From: Streptomyces iranensis
GTDB lineage: Bacteria; Actinomycetota; Actinomycetes; Streptomycetales; Streptomycetaceae
Direction: 5' to 3'
Assembly (NCBI RefSeq): GCF_017874715.1
Contig: NZ_JAGGLR010000040.1
Span: 1 to 64,000, forward strand
DNA length: 64,000 bases
Below, piece after piece: positions 52,079 to 61,406 of this stretch. The position numbers were made by a program, and so were the translations under genes. Under the pieces are notes generated by a model. It saw nothing but the letters and a program-made list of their open reading frames with translations. It had not been told where the DNA came from and searched no databases. Within the stretch, counting starts at the first letter, position 1. Every line of letters begins with the position of its first letter.

Positions 52079-53800
52079 ATGGGTGAGATCTTCGCGGGCC
52101 GGTACGAGCTGGTGGACCCGATCGGGCGCGGGGGCGTGGGCGCGGTATGGCGCGTCTGGGACCACCGCCGCCGACGGTACGTGGCAGCGAAGGTGCTCCA
52201 GCAACGTGACGCCCATACGCTGCTGCGCTTCGTCCGGGAACAGGCCCTGCGGATCGATCACCCCCATGTGCTGGCACCGGCCAGCTGGGCGGCCGACGAC
52301 GACAAGGTGCTGTTCACCATGGACCTGGTGGGCGGCGGCTCGTTCGCCCATCTGATCGGGGACTACGGCCCACTGCCGCCCCGCTATGTGTGCACCCTGA
52401 TCGACCAGCTGCTCTCCGGACTGGCCGCGGTGCACGCCGAGGGCGTGGTGCACCGGGACATCAAACCCGCGAACATCCTGCTGGAATCCACCGGGACCGG
52501 GCGGCCGCACGTCCGGCTGTCCGACTTCGGCATCGCGCTGACCAAGGGCGAGCCGCGCCTCACCGAGGCCAACTACGTGATGGGCACGCCCGGCTACTTC
52601 GCGCCCGAGCAGATGATGGGCGACGACCCCGACTTCCCGGCCGACCTCTTCGCCGTCGGGCTGGTGACGCTCTATCTGATCACCGGACACAAGCCGGACG
52701 GGGAGGCGCTCGTCAAGCTCTTCGAGCAAGGGGTGCCGAACGCCCCCACCGGGATGCCCGAACCGCTGTGGCAGGTGATCGCCGGACTGCTGCAGCCGGA
52801 CCCCGAGAACCGCTACCGCACCGCCACCGGCGCGCGGAAGGCGCTGGCGACCGCGGTCGACCTGCTGCCCGAGGCCGACCTGGACGACGATGCCATCGAG
52901 GTCTTCGACCAACTCGGGCCACTGCCCTCCGGATTCGGCCCCGACGGCCCCACCCGGCCGCGCCGCCGCCACGCGAAGGCCGACCCACCCCAGGGCAGCG
53001 GCACGGCGCCACCCCGGGCCCAGGCCACTGCCGACTCGGGCCCCGCCGACGAGGCAGCCCCCGGCCCCGACACCGCCGCTCCCCAGCAGCCGGCCGCCCC
53101 ACGGCCGTCCATGTCCGACACCGGAAGCTTCACCCTCCCACCCCCGCTCCCCCGCAACGATCAGTCGCGCGCCCCGCATACCGAGGCCCCCGGGTCTCCT
53201 GGGACTCCGTCCTCCGGTGCTCCGCCCGCCGAAGTCCGGCACCCCGAACCCCCGCCCGCCCAGACGCCCCTGAACCGGACCCCACCGCACCGGACCCCAC
53301 CGCCGCGGCCCGCGGGCCCACCGACGCCGATGCCCCCGCCGCCGAGCGCACAGCCCGCGACTCCGCCCCCGCCGGTCCAGCGGCCGTCGATACCCCACCC
53401 GCTGACCCCGCCGACCCCTTCGACGGCGGCCCCGATCCCACCGGCCCCACAGCCGCCCGTGCGCCATCCGCACCACGCACAACAGCAGCCTCCACACCCC
53501 GTACAGCCGGTGCAGCACCCGCACCCGCATACGCCCACCCCCGCTCCCGCTCCCGCTCCGAACGCGGCTCACACGCCGACACCGACGCCAACGCCGACAC
53601 CCACGCCGACCCCGACACCGACACCGACACCGCCCCCGCGTGACTTTCCTTCTACTCGTCCATACACCGCGGAGCGGCCGCGGGTTCCCTCAGCGGCACG
53701 GCGGCGCCCCGGACCGTCCCGGAAAGCCACGCTCTCGATCCTGATCGTGGCGGCGCTGTGCTTCGCCATCGGCGCATGGGCCCTGGTGGCAGCGGGCTGA
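52079..53800 (+). CDS. Ser/Thr protein kinase with long Pro-rich linker and C-terminal membrane anchor
   Basis: 573 aa. The kinase domain (residues 6-265) is complete but diverged from the PknB type: GRGGVGAVW, AAKVL lysine, HRDIKPANILL, LSDFGIAL, GTPGYFAPEQ. The catalytic HRD-D and DFG-D are present. About 260 residues of Pro/Ala/Gln-rich sequence follow, ending in a pure Thr-Pro run (about 14 TP units) and, at the C-terminus, one transmembrane helix (LSILIVAALCFAIGAWALV) with no ectodomain. It is tail-anchored, so unlike PknB it cannot sense outside ligands directly. Confidence 0.9.
   Translation: MGEIFAGRYELVDPIGRGGVGAVWRVWDHRRRRYVAAKVLQQRDAHTLLRFVREQALRIDHPHVLAPASWAADDDKVLFTMDLVGGGSFAHLIGDYGPLPPRYVCTLIDQLLSGLAAVHAEGVVHRDIKPANILLESTGTGRPHVRLSDFGIALTKGEPRLTEANYVMGTPGYFAPEQMMGDDPDFPADLFAVGLVTLYLITGHKPDGEALVKLFEQGVPNAPTGMPEPLWQVIAGLLQPDPENRYRTATGARKALATAVDLLPEADLDDDAIEVFDQLGPLPSGFGPDGPTRPRRRHAKADPPQGSGTAPPRAQATADSGPADEAAPGPDTAAPQQPAAPRPSMSDTGSFTLPPPLPRNDQSRAPHTEAPGSPGTPSSGAPPAEVRHPEPPPAQTPLNRTPPHRTPPPRPAGPPTPMPPPPSAQPATPPPPVQRPSIPHPLTPPTPSTAAPIPPAPQPPVRHPHHAQQQPPHPVQPVQHPHPHTPTPAPAPAPNAAHTPTPTPTPTPTPTPTPTPTPPPRDFPSTRPYTAERPRVPSAARRRPGPSRKATLSILIVAALCFAIGAWALVAAG
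53571..53636. repeat. CCGACA/ACGCCG microsatellite in the kinase gene
   Basis: Consecutive six-base units ACGCCG/ACACCG encoding the Thr-Pro run. Copy number can change by slippage while keeping frame. Confidence 0.85.
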
Positions 53801-53843
53801 CACGGCCCCAGGCCACAGCGACGAAGCAGGCCCCAGACCCCAA

Positions 53844-55196
53844 CTACCAAGCAGGCGGCGGCCCGTACCGCTGCCGCGCCGAGGCCTGCCGCCGGGCGGT
53901 GAGCGTCCACGCCCCGAGCCCGAGCACCAGCACCGTCCCGGTGCCGATCCCCGCGTACCCCACCACCCGCAGCGCGTCCTTCGAGTCGGCGCCGGAGCCG
54001 GAACGCCCCATCCGGTCGCCTTCCGCCGCGAGCGGATGGCGCTTGGCCGCCCGCCGGTCGGCCGCCGTGAGGCCGAACCCCGCCTTGACCGGATCCTTGT
54101 CGTACGTGGGCCCGCCGCGCGCGTCGCCCGCGACCCGTACCCGCAGCACGACCGGCACCGGGCTGTTCAGATGCGGTGCCACCTGCGGCGGGTTGAGAGT
54201 GACCGCCAGGAAGTACCCGCCGCTGAAGCTCATCGCGCGGACCGTGGAGCCGGTGTTCGCATACCGGTTTCCGTAGGCCACCGGCGCGGTGGCGACCTGG
54301 GTGCGGGGCGACTCGCCGTCCTGCGCGGCGGGGGTGCCGCGCTTCGCGAGCCCGCGCGCCGGGTTGTAGGCGTGCAGCGCCAGGGCGCGGTCGAGCAGAC
54401 GGGTGCTCTGGTCCTTGCCGTCGGCGGACAGTTCGGCGACGGCGGAGAGGCGCTGCCCCCAGTCCACGGGCACCCGGTAGAAGTGCGTCTCCCCCGGCGT
54501 GATCTGGTCGCTCCACACCCCCGTCCCCAGGGTCGGCGCGTCGGTGAAACCGCGCCCGCCGGGCCTCGGCAACGCAGTGCCGTCCGGTGCCTCGGGCGAC
54601 GGCGAGCTCGAACTCCCCTCCGGGGCCGCCCCCGTGGCCCCGCCCTTCACCGGTGGCTCCACCATCAACCGGAGCTCCACGGGCCAGCGGTCCGGGTCCG
54701 GTGACCCGTCCTGGCGCTCCACCGTCACCACATAGCGCCCCGCCTGGTGGCAGGAGGCCGGGCCGGAGTTGATCTGGCGGGAGGCGTAGTCGGCCAGGGG
54801 ATAGGCCACGCCGCTCGTCTCGATCTTCGGGGAGGCGGTGCCGCAGATGCCCCCGTCAGGGCTCTCCAGGGTCACCTTCACGCCATCGCGGTACGAGGTC
54901 ACCTCCGCGCCCGGCCGCGGTGCCGCGACCGCCGAGACATAGGCGGCTGACTTCGTGTCGAGCGTCACGCCGTAGTACCGCTTCTCGCCCGGCCCGACGC
55001 TGTCGACATAGGTGCGGCCGACCGCCAGGGAAGGGGCGCCCGCGTCACCGCCGGAGCCGGATATCCGGGTGCCGTGGGTCTCGTACGCCCGAGCCCCGGC
55101 GGCGCCGTCGGCGAGGGACGTGCCCGGTGCCGCGGCCACCGCGCACAGCGCCGCCGCCGCGGCGAGACCGGCCCTGACCTTGCGACGGTCCTTCAT
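53844..55196 (-). CDS. secreted, C-terminally membrane-anchored protein of unknown function
   Basis: 450 aa. A signal peptide (VRAGLAAAAALCAVAAAPGTSLA) is followed by two similar beta-rich regions (DSVGPGEKRYYGVTLDTKSAAYVSAVAAPRPG and DQITPGETHFYRVPVDWGQRLSAVAELSADG). Both read GP/TPGE...YxV and look like a duplicated PPC-type beta-sandwich. A Ser/Pro linker separates them. A C-terminal helix (VGYAGIGTGTVLVLGLGAWTL) anchors it. Convergent with the tail-anchored kinase (43 bp apart). No enzyme motif seen. Confidence 0.75.
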   Translation of the reverse strand: MKDRRKVRAGLAAAAALCAVAAAPGTSLADGAAGARAYETHGTRISGSGGDAGAPSLAVGRTYVDSVGPGEKRYYGVTLDTKSAAYVSAVAAPRPGAEVTSYRDGVKVTLESPDGGICGTASPKIETSGVAYPLADYASRQINSGPASCHQAGRYVVTVERQDGSPDPDRWPVELRLMVEPPVKGGATGAAPEGSSSSPSPEAPDGTALPRPGGRGFTDAPTLGTGVWSDQITPGETHFYRVPVDWGQRLSAVAELSADGKDQSTRLLDRALALHAYNPARGLAKRGTPAAQDGESPRTQVATAPVAYGNRYANTGSTVRAMSFSGGYFLAVTLNPPQVAPHLNSPVPVVLRVRVAGDARGGPTYDKDPVKAGFGLTAADRRAAKRHPLAAEGDRMGRSGSGADSKDALRVVGYAGIGTGTVLVLGLGAWTLTARRQASARQRYGPPPAW

Positions 55197-55331
55197 CGCG
55201 CGTCACCCCTCGTCGTACCGGCCGGTCGGCCCGCTCAACCCCGGCCCGGTCGGGCTCGTTCGCCCCGGCCCGGCCGGCCCGCTCAACTTTGCCTGTGCAA
55301 GCTATTCGTTTGCGAGAGTGAAACACGAAGG

Positions 55332-55400
55332 CCCCCGTCATCCCATCCCCCCGGCCCCCTGTCATCCCATTGCCCCGACACCCCCGTCATCCCATCCCCC
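55332..55400. repeat. three CCCGTCATCCCAT repeats
   Basis: CCCCCGTCATCCCATCCCC recurs about every 24 bp with small changes in the roughly 300-bp gap (55197-55496) between the secreted protein gene and the DLW-39 gene. No open frame with coding character in this gap. Confidence 0.75.
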
Positions 55401-55440
55401 GACGCCCCACCGCTTCCCCGCCACGGCGCCAGTAAAGCCG

Positions 55441-55476
55441 ACGGGGCCCCGACCGCTCCAGCGGTCGGGGCCCCGT
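55441..55476 (-). terminator. terminator after the DLW-39 gene
   Basis: A 17-bp perfect stem (55441-55457 with 55460-55476) with essentially no loop as written; in practice the loop would open a few pairs. 20 bp past the small gene's stop. Confidence 0.75.
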
Positions 55477-55496
55477 ACCGGGACTGTAGTAGGAGC

Positions 55497-55631
55497 TCAC
55501 ACACCCGAACCTGCGGGTACGGAGTCGGTCGCCTCCGTCCACAGATCCTGCTCGGCGCGATCCGCCTGGATCTGGCGGTACACGAGGAGCCCGCCGATGG
55601 CGGCCAGTGCGACCAGGAGCAGCTTCTTCAC
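55497..55631 (-). CDS. DLW-39 family micropeptide
   Basis: 44 aa: VKKLLLVALAAIGGLLVYRQIQADRAEQDLWTEATDSVPAGSGV (shown here only by its parts VKKLLLVALAAIGGLLVY, a membrane helix, and EQDLWTEATD, the family motif). The GTG at 55631 follows GAGG by 7 nt. The family is conserved beside gyrA and tRNA-Ile in actinobacteria; function unknown. An easily missed gene. Confidence 0.82.
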   Translation of the reverse strand: MKKLLLVALAAIGGLLVYRQIQADRAEQDLWTEATDSVPAGSGV

Positions 55632-55779
55632 TGCGCTACCTCGTCTCTTTCTTGACGTAGGGGACCTCTGGCGCCCGATGATACACACCGACCGATACCG
55701 ATCGGTGACCTATGACCGGCATTGGCCGACAAGAATCCGGGAAGGAAGCGGGGATCAACTCCCTGCCTCCATACGACAT

Positions 55780-55812
55780 CAGCCTGGACGGAGAAGATCT
55801 CCACCCAGGCTG
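55780..55812 (-). terminator. tRNA-Ile terminator
   Basis: CAGCCTGG (55780-55787) with CCAGGCTG (55805-55812), and an inner GGAGA/TCTCC stem with an AGA loop; 10 bp past the tRNA. Confidence 0.75.
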
Positions 55813-55822
55813 ATCGCGTCGG

Positions 55823-55896
55823 TGGGGCTAACAGGACTTGAACCTGTGGCCTCTTCCTTATCAGGGAAGCGCTCTAACCGTCTGAGCTATAGCCCC
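55823..55896 (-). tRNA. tRNA-Ile(GAT)
   Basis: 74 nt without an encoded CCA. Acceptor GGGGCTA with TAGCCCC, anticodon arm CTTCC-CTGATAA-GGAAG with anticodon GAT, T loop GGTTCAAGTCC. Position between DUF3566 and DLW-39 genes is usual for actinobacteria. Confidence 0.97.
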
Positions 55897-55958
55897 GCGC
55901 TGCACCGAAAGATTAGCGCACCACCTGCCCTGTCCCAAAATCGGTAACGGGCGGCCCG

Positions 55959-56729
55959 CTACTCGTCCTCGGCCAGGGTCAGCTCGACACCGCCGACGAA
56001 GCCCGCCGACAGGTTGTAGATGAAGGCCCCGAGCGTGGCCAGCGCCGTCGCCAGCACCACATTGATCACGGCGATGATCCCGGTGAACCCCAGGACACGC
56101 GGAAGCGACAGGAAGGACTCCAGGTCGAACCCGCTGCCCTCCTGCGACTCCGTGGCGTCGCTGATGGTGCCGCCCACCGCGCTGAAGACGCCCATGGCGT
56201 CCATGACCATCCACAGCACCGCCACCGCGATCACGGTGCAGATCCCCAGCGCGATCGCCAGCAGGAAGCTGACCTTCATGACCGACCACGGATCGACCCT
56301 GGCGACCCGCAGCCGCGCCTTGCGGGTCCGCGGAGCCGGACGGGCCCCCGCGGACGTACGGGGGCGGCGGACGGCCGTGGCGGCCTGCTGGTGCCCCGTC
56401 TGGGCGGCCTGGGCCGACTGCCCGGGAACCGCGGAGCCGCCCCGTCCGGCCCCGCCGCCGGGCGGCGGGGCGTATGCCTGCGGCGGGTGGTACGGCTGCG
56501 CGGGCTGGGCGGGGGCGGGACGCTCGTTGGGGAGCGGGCTGGAGTACTGGGGCTTGGGGTGCGGATCGCGCTGCGGCCGCAGCTTCCGGGTCTCGGTCAC
56601 CGCCGCGGCGGAGTCCCCGGCCGGGCCACGGGCGCCGTCCCCAGCGGTGTGACCGCCCGTCGGGGCTCCCGATCCCGGACGCCCTCCGGCGTCCGCACCG
56701 CCGCCCGCGGCACCCGTGGCTCCACTCAC
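55959..56729 (-). CDS. DUF3566 membrane protein downstream of gyrA
   Basis: 256 aa. A 130-residue Pro/Gly/Gln-rich disordered cytoplasmic N-terminus is followed by the DUF3566 domain with two membrane helices (VSFLLAIALGICTVIAVAVLWMV and IAVINVVLATALATLGAFIYNLSAGFVGGVELTL). The GTG at 56729 lies 3 bp after the gyrA stop with GAGGAG overlapping that stop, so it is coupled to gyrA. Mycobacterial counterparts sit at the same place; function unknown. Confidence 0.88.
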   Translation of the reverse strand: MSGATGAAGGGADAGGRPGSGAPTGGHTAGDGARGPAGDSAAAVTETRKLRPQRDPHPKPQYSSPLPNERPAPAQPAQPYHPPQAYAPPPGGGAGRGGSAVPGQSAQAAQTGHQQAATAVRRPRTSAGARPAPRTRKARLRVARVDPWSVMKVSFLLAIALGICTVIAVAVLWMVMDAMGVFSAVGGTISDATESQEGSGFDLESFLSLPRVLGFTGIIAVINVVLATALATLGAFIYNLSAGFVGGVELTLAEDE

Positions 56730-56732
56730 GAC

Positions 56733-59357
56733 TTACTCCTCGGTCTCGTCGGCCGGGGGCGCTGTGCCCTCGGCCGCCTCGGACTCGGCCTCCTCGGCCG
56801 GCGCGTTCACGGTCGCGGTTTCTTCCTCGACCTCTTCGGCCTCACGACCGGCCTCGGCGTTCCGGGCGATGCCGACGACGGCATCGCGCTTGCCCAGGTT
56901 GATCAGTTGGACGCCCATGGTGTCACGGCCCGTCTCCCTGACCTCATTGACCCGGGTGCGGATCACGCCACCGCTGAGGGTGATGGCGAGGATCTCATCG
57001 GTCTCCTCGACCACCAGCGCCCCGACCAGGGAACCGCGGTCCTCGACGATCTTCGCCGCCTTGATACCGAGACCGCCGCGCCCCTGGACGCGGTATTCAT
57101 CGACATTGGTCCGCTTCGCGTACCCGCCGTCGGTGGCGGTGAACACGAACGTACCGGGCCGGACGACATTCATCGAGAGGAGCTCGTCTCCCTCGCGGAA
57201 GCTCATGCCCTTCACACCGGAGGTCGCGCGCCCCATCGGCCGCAGCGAGTCGTCGGTCGCCGTGAACCGGATCGACTGGGCCTTCCTGCTGATCAGCAGC
57301 AGATCATCCGCGGAGGAGACCAGCTCGGCGCCGATCAGCTCGTCCTCGCGGCCGTCGTCCATCTCCCGGAGGTTGATCGCGATCACACCGCCCGAGCGGG
57401 GCGAGTCGTAGTCCTTCAGCGGGGTCTTCTTCACCAGACCGGACTTGGTGGCCAGCACCAGATACGGCACCGCCTCGTAGTCCCGGATCGCCAGGATCCG
57501 CGCGATCTTCTCATCCGGCTGGAAGGCCAGCAGATTCGCGACATGCTGACCGCGCGCCTCCCGGCCCGCGTCCGGAAGCTCGTACGCCTTCGCCCGGTAG
57601 ACGCGGCCCTTGTTGGTGAAGAACAGCAGCCAGTGGTGGGTGGTCGAGACGAAGAAGTGGGAGACGATGTCGTCCTGCTTCAGCTTCGTCCCGCGCACGC
57701 CCTTGCCGCCGCGCTTCTGCGAGCGGTAGTCCTCGGTCTTGGTGCGCTTCACATAGCCGCCACGCGTGATCGTGACGACGATGTCCTCCTCGGCGATCAG
57801 GTCCTCGATGGACATGTCGCCGTCGAAGGGGACCAGCTTGGTGCGCCGGTCGTCGCCGAACTTCTCGACGATCGCGGTCAGCTCCTCGCTGATGATCTGC
57901 CGCTGCCGCTCGGGCGAGGCCAGGATCGCGTTGTACTCGTTGATCTTGGCCTGCAGCTCGTCATGCTCCTGGACGATCTTCTGACGCTCCAGCGCGGCCA
58001 GCCGCCGCAGCTGCATCTCGAGGATCGCGTTCGCCTGGATCTCGTCGATCTCCAGCAGGCCCATCAGGCCCTCGCGCGCGGTCTCCACCGTGTCGCTGCG
58101 CCGGATCAGCGCGATGACCTCGTCGATCGCGTCCAGCGCCTTGAGCAGACCGCGCAGGATATGCGCCCGCTCCTCGGCCTTGCGCAGCCGGAAACGGGTC
58201 CGGCGGACGATGACCTCGACCTGGTGGGTGACCCAGTTGCGGATGAACGCGTCCAGCGAGAGGGTGCGCGGCACACCGTCGACCAGGGCCAGCATGTTGG
58301 CGCCGAAATTGGTCTGCAGATCGGTGTGCTTGTAGAGGTTGTTGATGACGACCTTGGCGACCGCGTCCCGCTTGAGCACGATGACCAGGCGCTGGCCGGT
58401 GCGCGAGGAGGTCTCGTCACGGACGTCGGCGATGCCGCCGACCCTGCCGTCCTTCACCAGGTCGGCGATCTTCTGCGCGAGGTTGTCCGGGTTCACCTGG
58501 TACGGCAGCTCGGTGACCACCAGGCACTGCCGCCCCTGGATCTCCTCGACCTCCACCACCGCGCGCATGGTGATCGAGCCGCGTCCGGTGCGGTACGCCT
58601 CCTCGATGCCTTTACGGCCGACGACCAGCGCCCCGGTCGGGAAGTCCGGGCCCTTGATCCGGTCGATCAGGGCGTCGAGCAGCTCTTCCTGTGTGGCCTC
58701 GGGGTTGGCCAGGGCCCACTGGGCGCCCTCGGCCACCTCGCGCAGATTGTGCGGCGGGATGTTGGTGGCCATGCCGACCGCGATCCCCGCCGAGCCGTTG
58801 ATCAGCAGGTTGGGGAAGCGGGCCGGCAGGACCGTCGGCTCCTGGTTACGGCCGTCGTAGTTGTCCTGGAAGTCGACGGTCTCCTCGTCGATGTCCCGGA
58901 GCATCTCCATCGACAGCGGTGCCATCTTGCACTCGGTGTACCGCATGGCCGCCGCGGGGTCGTTGCCCGGGGAGCCGAAGTTGCCGTTGGAGTCGACCAG
59001 CGGCATCCGCATGGACCACGGCTGGGCCAGCCGCACCAGCGCGTCGTAGATCGACGAGTCGCCGTGCGGGTGGTAGGTGCCCATGACGTCGCCGACGACG
59101 CGGGCGCACTTGTAGAAGCCCTTCTCGGGGCGGTACCCGCCGTCGTACATCGCGTACAGCACCCGGCGGTGCACCGGCTTGAGGCCGTCCCGGACGTCGG
59201 GCAGCGCACGGCTGACGATCACGCTCATCGCGTAATCGAGGTACGAGCGCTGCATCTCCGTCTCGAGGCCGACCGGCTCGACACGGAGGGCGGCGCCGTC
59301 GGCGAGCTCGTCGGGGGTCAGGTCGTCGGGCGTGTTCGGGGTGTTCTCGTCGGCCAT
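56733..59357 (-). CDS. gyrA: DNA gyrase subunit A
   Basis: 874 aa. Breakage-reunion domain with catalytic Tyr140 in AAMRYTECKM; the quinolone region reads HPHGDSSIYD, with Ser and Asp at the positions matching E. coli Ser83 and Asp87, so no classical resistance change is seen. The C-terminal beta-pinwheel carries the GyrA box region YRSQKRGGKGVRG. An acidic Glu/Ala tail follows. With GyrB it introduces negative supercoils ahead of the fork. 42 bp after gyrB in the same operon. Confidence 0.98.
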   Translation of the reverse strand: MADENTPNTPDDLTPDELADGAALRVEPVGLETEMQRSYLDYAMSVIVSRALPDVRDGLKPVHRRVLYAMYDGGYRPEKGFYKCARVVGDVMGTYHPHGDSSIYDALVRLAQPWSMRMPLVDSNGNFGSPGNDPAAAMRYTECKMAPLSMEMLRDIDEETVDFQDNYDGRNQEPTVLPARFPNLLINGSAGIAVGMATNIPPHNLREVAEGAQWALANPEATQEELLDALIDRIKGPDFPTGALVVGRKGIEEAYRTGRGSITMRAVVEVEEIQGRQCLVVTELPYQVNPDNLAQKIADLVKDGRVGGIADVRDETSSRTGQRLVIVLKRDAVAKVVINNLYKHTDLQTNFGANMLALVDGVPRTLSLDAFIRNWVTHQVEVIVRRTRFRLRKAEERAHILRGLLKALDAIDEVIALIRRSDTVETAREGLMGLLEIDEIQANAILEMQLRRLAALERQKIVQEHDELQAKINEYNAILASPERQRQIISEELTAIVEKFGDDRRTKLVPFDGDMSIEDLIAEEDIVVTITRGGYVKRTKTEDYRSQKRGGKGVRGTKLKQDDIVSHFFVSTTHHWLLFFTNKGRVYRAKAYELPDAGREARGQHVANLLAFQPDEKIARILAIRDYEAVPYLVLATKSGLVKKTPLKDYDSPRSGGVIAINLREMDDGREDELIGAELVSSADDLLLISRKAQSIRFTATDDSLRPMGRATSGVKGMSFREGDELLSMNVVRPGTFVFTATDGGYAKRTNVDEYRVQGRGGLGIKAAKIVEDRGSLVGALVVEETDEILAITLSGGVIRTRVNEVRETGRDTMGVQLINLGKRDAVVGIARNAEAGREAEEVEEETATVNAPAEEAESEAAEGTAPPADETEE

Positions 59358-59399
59358 TGCTGGTCAAAGTCCTTCTGTCGTCTGCGGCTGGGGGCCGAC

Positions 59400-61406
59400 T
59401 CAGATGTCGAGGAAGCGGACATCCTTGGCGTTGCGCTGGATGAACGAGCGCCGTGCCTCGACGTCCTCACCCATGAGGACCGAGAACAGGTCGTCGGCCT
59501 GGGCCGCGTCGTCCAGCGTGACCTGGCCCAGGACGCGGTGGTCCTGGTCCATCGTGGTCACTCGCAGCTCTTCGGCGTTCATCTCGCCCAGACCCTTGAA
59601 GCGCTGGACGGAGTCGTCCCTGATGCGCTTGCCCTGCTCCCGGCCGGCCTGGATCAGCGCGTCCCGCTCCCGGTCCGAGTACGCGTACTCGACCTCGTCC
59701 CGACCCCACTTGATCTTGTAGAGGGGCGGGCGGGACAGGAAGACATGCCCCGCCTCGACCAGCGGGCGCATAAAACGGAAGAGGAAGGTCAGCAGCAGGG
59801 TGTTGATGTGCTGGCCGTCGACATCGGCGTCCGCCATCAGAATGATCTTGTGATAGCGGAGCTTGGCGATGTCGAAGTCCTCGTGCACCCCGGTGCCGAA
59901 GGCGGAGATCAGCGCCTGGACCTCGTTGTTCTGCAGGATCTTGTCGACCCGGGCCTTCTCGACGTTGAGGATCTTGCCTCGGATCGGGAGGATCGCCTGA
60001 TACTGCGGGTTACGGCCGGACTTGGCCGAGCCGCCGGCGGAGTCACCCTCGACGATGAAGATCTCGCACTTCGACGGGTCATTGGACTGGCAGTCGCTCA
60101 GCTTGCCCGGCAGCGACGCGGTCTCCAGCAGCCCCTTGCGGCGGGTCAGATCGCGCGCCTTACGGGCCGCGACGCGGGCCGTGGCCGCCTGGATGCCCTT
60201 GCGGACGATGTCCGCCGCCTCGTTGGGGTTGCGGTCCAGCCAGTCGGCGAGATGCTCATTGACGATCTTCTGGACGAAGGTCTTGGCCTCCGTGTTGCCC
60301 AGCTTGGTCTTGGTCTGGCCCTCGAACTGGGGCTCGCCCAGCTTGACCGAGATGATCGCGGTAAGACCCTCGCGGATGTCCTCACCGGTGAGGTTGTCGT
60401 CGCGCTCCCGGAGCAGCTTCTTGTCGCGCGCGTACTTGTTGATCAGGTACGTCAGCGCTGCGCGGAAGCCCTCTTCGTGGGTGCCGCCCTCATGGGTGTG
60501 GATGGTGTTCGCGAAGCTGTAGACACCCTCGGTGTACTGGGTGTTCCACTGCATCGCGATCTCGAGGGAGAGCATCCGCTCCTTGTCCTCGGCCTCGAAG
60601 CCGATCACCGTGGGGTGAACCAGCTCGCCCTTGCGGGAGTTGAGGTAGGTGACGAAGTCGACGATGCCGCCCTCGTAGTGGTACTTCACGGAGAGCGGCT
60701 TGCCCTCCTCGTCCACATGGGCCTCGCGCTCGTCCTTGAGCGAGATCGACAGACCCTTGTTGAGGAACGCCATCTCCTGGAAGCGGCGGGCCAGCGTCTC
60801 GAAGGAGTACTCGGTGGTCTCGAAGACGTCCGGGTCGGCCCAGAAGGTGACCATGGTGCCGGTCTCCTCCGTGGCCTCGTTGCGGGCCAGGGGCGCGGTC
60901 GGCACACCGGTCTTGTAGTCCTGGGTCCAGCGGTAGCCGTCCGTCTTGACCTCGACCGAGACCTTCATCGACAGGGCGTTGACGACGGAGACGCCGACGC
61001 CGTGCAGACCGCCGGAGACGGCGTAGCCGCCGCCGCCGAACTTGCCGCCCGCGTGCAGGACGGTCAGCACGACCTCCACGGCCGGCTTCCCCTCCGAGGG
61101 GACGATGCCCACCGGGATCCCACGGCCGTTGTCGACGACGCGGACGCCGCCGTCGGCGAGGATCGTGACCTCGATGCTGTCCGCGTGCCCGGCCATGGCC
61201 TCGTCGACGGAGTTGTCGACGACCTCCTGGACGAGGTGGTGCAGGCCGCGCTCACCGGTGGAACCGATGTACATACCGGGTCGCTTGCGGACCGCCTCCA
61301 GCCCCTCCAGGACGGTGATCGCGCTGGCGTCGTACGACGGCGGAGCCAGGGCCTCGCCGTCGGGCGTGGACGGGATGTTTTCGATGGGGTTGCCGGAATC
61401 GGCCAC
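59400..61406 (-). CDS. gyrB: DNA gyrase subunit B
   Basis: 668 aa. GHKL ATPase domain (EVVDNSVDEAMAGHADSI, DNGRGIPVGI, GGLHGVGVSVVNALS), transducer and TOPRIM domain (EIFIVEGDSAGGSAK and MADADVDGQHI), ending in QRNAKDVRFLDI. The GTG at 61406 is favoured by AAAGGG 6 nt upstream; the in-frame GTG at 61430 would add eight residues. It is the first gene of gyrB-gyrA-DUF3566. Confidence 0.98.
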   Translation of the reverse strand: MADSGNPIENIPSTPDGEALAPPSYDASAITVLEGLEAVRKRPGMYIGSTGERGLHHLVQEVVDNSVDEAMAGHADSIEVTILADGGVRVVDNGRGIPVGIVPSEGKPAVEVVLTVLHAGGKFGGGGYAVSGGLHGVGVSVVNALSMKVSVEVKTDGYRWTQDYKTGVPTAPLARNEATEETGTMVTFWADPDVFETTEYSFETLARRFQEMAFLNKGLSISLKDEREAHVDEEGKPLSVKYHYEGGIVDFVTYLNSRKGELVHPTVIGFEAEDKERMLSLEIAMQWNTQYTEGVYSFANTIHTHEGGTHEEGFRAALTYLINKYARDKKLLRERDDNLTGEDIREGLTAIISVKLGEPQFEGQTKTKLGNTEAKTFVQKIVNEHLADWLDRNPNEAADIVRKGIQAATARVAARKARDLTRRKGLLETASLPGKLSDCQSNDPSKCEIFIVEGDSAGGSAKSGRNPQYQAILPIRGKILNVEKARVDKILQNNEVQALISAFGTGVHEDFDIAKLRYHKIILMADADVDGQHINTLLLTFLFRFMRPLVEAGHVFLSRPPLYKIKWGRDEVEYAYSDRERDALIQAGREQGKRIRDDSVQRFKGLGEMNAEELRVTTMDQDHRVLGQVTLDDAAQADDLFSVLMGEDVEARRSFIQRNAKDVRFLDI

